Shown here: positions 6,309 to 8,946 of the stretch, piece by piece
Position numbering within the stretch: position 1 is the stretch's first letter
Layout: the number at the start of each line of letters is the position of its first letter
NCBI GenBank assembly: GCA_002391525.1
Contig: DGFE01000152.1
Coordinates: 26,430 to 35,375 of the forward strand
Length of the DNA stretch: 8,946 nucleotides
Direction: 5' to 3'
Source: Competibacteraceae bacterium UBA3908
Lineage (GTDB): Bacteria; Pseudomonadota; Gammaproteobacteria; Competibacterales; Competibacteraceae
Notes under the pieces: model-generated
Seen by the model: only the letters and a program-made list of their open reading frames with translations
Database searches by the model: none
What the model was told of the DNA's origin: nothing
Made by a program: the position numbers and the translations under genes

Positions 6309-8042
6309 GTGGATTTCACCAATCAATTGATCCTGCTGACCGGCGCGCTGTTTCTGCTCAGCGTGTTGGCGAGTGCGATTTCGGCTCGGCTCGGCTTGCC
6401 GCTGTTACTGGTGTTTCTGGCGCTGGGGATGCTGGCGGGCGAGGATGGACCGGGCGGGATTCAGTTCAACGATGTGCAAACGACCTATCTGATCGGCACC
6501 GTGGCGCTGGCGGTCATTCTGTTCAATGGCGGGCTGTGCACCGATGTCGGCAGCTTTCGGGTAGGGCTGTGGCCGGCGTTGTGGCTGGCCACCGTCGGCG
6601 TGGTGGTGACCGCCGCGCTGACCGGGTTGGCCGCCGCCTGGTTCCTGCGACTGTATTGGCTGGAGGGAATGCTGATCGGCGCCATCGTCGGCTCCACCGA
6701 CGCCGCGGCGGTGTTCGCCATCCTGCATTCGCGCGGCTTGCAGCTCAAGCAGCGGGTGGACGCCACCCTGCAGATCGAGTCGGGCGCCAACGATCCCATG
6801 GCGGTGTTTCTGACGATTGCGCTGGTGGAATTGCTGGCGGCGGGCAGTACCCAACTGGAGTGGACGATTGCCGTCCGGTTCGTCCAGCAGATGGGGATTG
6901 GCGCCGTGGCCGGCCTGGGCGGCGGCTGGATCCTGGCGTGGCTGATCAACCGGATCACCTTCATCAACCCCGGTTTTTATCCACTGCTGGCCCTTTCCGG
7001 TGGACTGCTGATTTTCGGCGCCACCGCGGTGGCTGGCGGCAGCGGCTACCTGGCGGCTTACTTCGCCGGGCTGGTGTTGGGCAGCCGGCGCTTGCAGGGC
7101 GCGGACAACATCCGCCGCTTCCACGACGGCCTGGCCTGGTTGAGCCAGATCAGCATGTTCCTGATCATGGGTCTGCTGGTGACTCCGCACCAGTTGTTGC
7201 CACTGGCGGCGCCCAGCCTGCTGATCACCGGAACGCTGATCCTGGTAGCCCGACCGGTGGCGGTGGCACTGTGCCTGCTGCCGTTCCGTTTCGCCTGGCG
7301 CGAGCAGCTGTTCATCGGCTGGGTGGGGCTGCGCGGGGCGGTCCCGATCATTCTGGCGATGTTTCCGTGGCTGGCCGGCCTGGAGCATTACCGGCTGTAT
7401 TTCGACGTGGCGTTTTTCATGGTGTTGCTGTCGCTGGTCATCCAGGGTTGGACGGTGGCGCCGGCGGCGCGGTTGTTGAAGCTGGAAATTCCTCCGCCGA
7501 TCAGTGCCCTGGTTCAGCGGGTGCGGCTGGATTTGCCGGGGCAACCCGATTACGAACTGGTGAGTTATCGGGTTATGGCGGACAGTCCGGCGGCGGGTTG
7601 CGCTCCGCGCGATTTGCTGCTGCCCGAGACCGCGCGGCCCGCGGCGGTCGTCCGCGGGGGTCGCGTTCGCGAGTGCGGAGACTGCGGACCATTACGGGCG
7701 GATGACCATCTCTATCTGTTCGCCCAGGTCGCCGATCTGCCGGCGCTGGATCAATTGTTCGCGACGGCGCCGGCAGTGCCGCGCTTGGACACGGGGCGTT
7801 TTTTCGGGGAGTTGGCGTTGAACGCGGACGCCGACATGGCGGAACTCGGCCGTCTTTATGGCTTGACTCTCGATCCGGTCGATGCCGCCGGCACGCTGGA
7901 ACATTGCCTGAAACGCCGGTTCGGGCGTCCGGTGGTGGGGGATCGGGTCAGGCTGGGTCCGGTCGAGTTCGTGGTGCGCGAGATGCAGGGGGAACGCATC
8001 GTGCGCGTGGGTTTGAAGCTGAGTCCCGATGAACCCGGCTGA
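6309..8042 (+). CDS. nhaP2: K+/H+ antiporter of the CPA1 family, CvrA/NhaP2 type
   Basis: The 577-residue protein has the length of E. coli CvrA (NhaP2/YcgO, 578). It is predicted to exchange K+ (possibly Na+) for H+ across the inner membrane and so help control ion content and cell volume. Residues 1 to about 395 are the multi-helix exchanger domain. GSTDAAAVF (128-136) and ESGANDPMAVFLT, with the essential-type N161-D162 pair, match the family, as does the GLRGAVPI segment. The cytoplasmic C-terminus has a TrkA-C/RCK-C type regulatory domain (about 400-485, SYRVMADSPAAG) and a CorC/HlyC-like transporter-associated domain (about 490-570, ending VVREMQGERIVRVGLKL). The start is GTG with AGGAAAGGG at 6296-6304 just upstream; an ATG at 6284 is in another frame. 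The protein is complete. Ion selectivity cannot be read from the sequence. It converges with the ABC permease gene, 14 bases between stops. Confidence 0.94.
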   Translation: MDFTNQLILLTGALFLLSVLASAISARLGLPLLLVFLALGMLAGEDGPGGIQFNDVQTTYLIGTVALAVILFNGGLCTDVGSFRVGLWPALWLATVGVVVTAALTGLAAAWFLRLYWLEGMLIGAIVGSTDAAAVFAILHSRGLQLKQRVDATLQIESGANDPMAVFLTIALVELLAAGSTQLEWTIAVRFVQQMGIGAVAGLGGGWILAWLINRITFINPGFYPLLALSGGLLIFGATAVAGGSGYLAAYFAGLVLGSRRLQGADNIRRFHDGLAWLSQISMFLIMGLLVTPHQLLPLAAPSLLITGTLILVARPVAVALCLLPFRFAWREQLFIGWVGLRGAVPIILAMFPWLAGLEHYRLYFDVAFFMVLLSLVIQGWTVAPAARLLKLEIPPPISALVQRVRLDLPGQPDYELVSYRVMADSPAAGCAPRDLLLPETARPAAVVRGGRVRECGDCGPLRADDHLYLFAQVADLPALDQLFATAPAVPRLDTGRFFGELALNADADMAELGRLYGLTLDPVDAAGTLEHCLKRRFGRPVVGDRVRLGPVEFVVREMQGERIVRVGLKLSPDEPG

Positions 8043-8056
8043 TGTCGCACGGGCGT

Positions 8057-8830
8057 TCAGTTGCGGATGCCGGTTCCCCGGTGTAGCAGCCACAGGCTGT
8101 AACCGAACAGGGCCGCGATGAACAGCAGGATGATCGCGAAGGCGAAACGGACATCGATGTCCGACACGCCGAGGATGCCATGGCGGAAAGCGTTGACCAT
8201 GTACAGGATAGGGTTGAGCAGGGATACCTCCTGCCAGAACGGTGGCAGCATCTTGATGGAATAAAAAATGCCACCCAGATAGATCAGCGGCGTCAGTACG
8301 AAGGTCGGAATCACCGAGATGTCATCGAAACTCTTGGCGTAGATGCCGTTGATCAGCCCGCCGAGGGCGAACAGGAGCGAGGTCAGCGCGATGACCGCGA
8401 AGGTGACGAGCGGGTGTTGCCAGTGCAAATCGGCGAAGAACAGCGAGATCGCCGTGACCACGATGCCCACCGCCAATCCCCGCGCCACGCCGCCGCCGAC
8501 GAAACCCAGCACGATGATGGCGTTGGGCAAGGGCGAAACCAGCATTTCCTCGATATGGCGCTGAAACTTCGAGCTGAAGAACGAGGACACCACGTTGGAA
8601 TAGGAATTGGTGATTACCGCCATCATGATCAGCCCCGGCGCGATGTACTGGGTGTAGCTCAATCCCTCGACCGGCCCCAGTTGAGCGCCGATCAACTGGC
8701 CGAAAATGATGAAATACAGCGCCGTGGTGATCGCGGGCGGCAGGATGGTCTGAATCCAGATGCGCAGGAAGCGCAGAGTTTCCTTGAGCAGAATGGTTCG
8801 CAAGGCGATGGATTGAGTACGGATGTTCAT
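8057..8830 (-). CDS. yadH: ABC-2 type transporter permease, YadH family
   Basis: The 257-residue inner-membrane protein (E. coli YadH is 256) has about six hydrophobic segments. It matches YadH in order: RFLRIWIQTILPP (20-32), LYFIIFGQLIG (38-48), APGLIMMAVITNSYSNVVSSFF (64-85), KFQRHIEEMLVSP (88-100), GGGVARG (112-118), the ABC-2 signature NGIYAKSFDDISVIPTFVLTPL (161-182), and LLNPILYMVNAFRHG (204-218). Such permeases pair with a separate ATPase (YadG) to export an unknown substrate. No ATPase gene is visible on either side: downstream is the convergent antiporter, and upstream is a short region with a possible divergent gene start. I chose the ATG at 8830, where homologs begin. An in-frame TTG at 8902 would add 24 unusual residues. 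The Shine-Dalgarno is weak. Confidence 0.93.
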   Translation of the reverse strand: MNIRTQSIALRTILLKETLRFLRIWIQTILPPAITTALYFIIFGQLIGAQLGPVEGLSYTQYIAPGLIMMAVITNSYSNVVSSFFSSKFQRHIEEMLVSPLPNAIIVLGFVGGGVARGLAVGIVVTAISLFFADLHWQHPLVTFAVIALTSLLFALGGLINGIYAKSFDDISVIPTFVLTPLIYLGGIFYSIKMLPPFWQEVSLLNPILYMVNAFRHGILGVSDIDVRFAFAIILLFIAALFGYSLWLLHRGTGIRN

Positions 8831-8869
8831 CGGGAATGAATGACTCGGCGGGATTGGCGGCCACGACCG

Positions 8870-8898
8870 CTGGCAAACACGGGTATGCTTACTATACT
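8870..8898 (+). promoter_or_regulatory. Sigma70-like promoter for the gene at the right edge
   Basis: CTGGCA (8870-8875, four of six to TTGACA) is followed after 17 bases by TATACT (8893-8898, five of six to TATAAT). The expected start site is near 8905, about 29 bases ahead of the ATG at 8934. The same hexamer read on the minus strand is TATAGT and could serve as a -10 for yadH, but no -35 fits well there. Confidence 0.45.
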
Positions 8899-8933
8899 GC
8901 AATTATTTCCATGGTTCGGGGGAGGGCGCCAGC

Positions 8934-8946
8934 ATGGCGACGACGA
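8934..8946 (+). CDS. 5' end of an unidentified gene running off the window
   Basis: Only four codons (M-A-T-T) are present. GGAGGG at 8921-8926 lies 7 bases ahead of the ATG, and a plausible promoter precedes it, so a plus-strand gene divergent from yadH is the best reading. The alternative is the end of a minus-strand gene: one minus frame reads VVAMLAPSPEPWK and stops at 8903-8905, which would place another gene upstream of yadH. The sequence is too short to name a product. Confidence 0.4.

Noticed and set aside
8043..8056. Bidirectional terminator between the antiporter and permease genes
   Set aside because: The 14-base gap contains no inverted repeat or T-tract.

Overview
The window is GC-rich, densely packed chromosomal DNA. 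It most likely comes from a gammaproteobacterium: the PolA, CvrA/NhaP2 and YadH-type proteins follow their E. coli counterparts almost motif for motif and in length. Genus cannot be fixed from the sequence. There is no insertion sequence, phage gene, CRISPR array, tRNA or rRNA, and most of the window is ordinary housekeeping and accessory metabolism.

Layout. (1) 1-3734, plus strand: the 3' end of larE, then larB, then polA, with gaps of 6 and 19 bases, so probably one transcript. LarE and LarB belong to the biosynthesis of the nickel-pincer nucleotide cofactor of lactate racemase-type enzymes; PolA is a full-length three-domain DNA polymerase I. A palindromic, dispersed-repeat-like sequence sits in frame in the linker between its 5' nuclease and proofreading domains. 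(2) 3735-3903: a short gap holding what looks like a decayed small gene. It has a perfect Shine-Dalgarno and a protein-like frame, but AGG where ATG is expected. (3) 3904-5193, minus strand: cobB (cobyrinate/hydrogenobyrinate a,c-diamide synthase), cobalamin biosynthesis, convergent with polA. (4) 5194-5312: an AT-rich divergent intergenic region with a good Fur-box candidate. It precedes a small DUF2061 membrane protein gene (5313-5516, plus).

(5) 5537-6028, minus: an unrecognised multi-pass membrane protein with a HEAGH (HExxH) motif. (6) 6029-6308: an intergenic stretch with two perfect tandem 16-bp repeats and a GC-rich inverted repeat. (7) 6309-8042, plus: a CPA1-family K+/H+ antiporter (CvrA/NhaP2 type) starting with GTG. 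(8) 8057-8830, minus: a YadH-type ABC-2 permease without a visible ATPase partner, convergent with the antiporter. (9) 8831-8946: a sigma70-like promoter and the probable first codons of a gene running off the right edge.

The genes do not form one pathway. Loose themes are metal and cofactor metabolism (nickel-pincer cofactor, corrinoid, possible iron regulation) and membrane transport. I see no convincing new multi-gene system. The best leads are the iron-regulated DUF2061 gene, the HEAGH membrane protein, the small broken frame after polA and the repeat embedded in polA.
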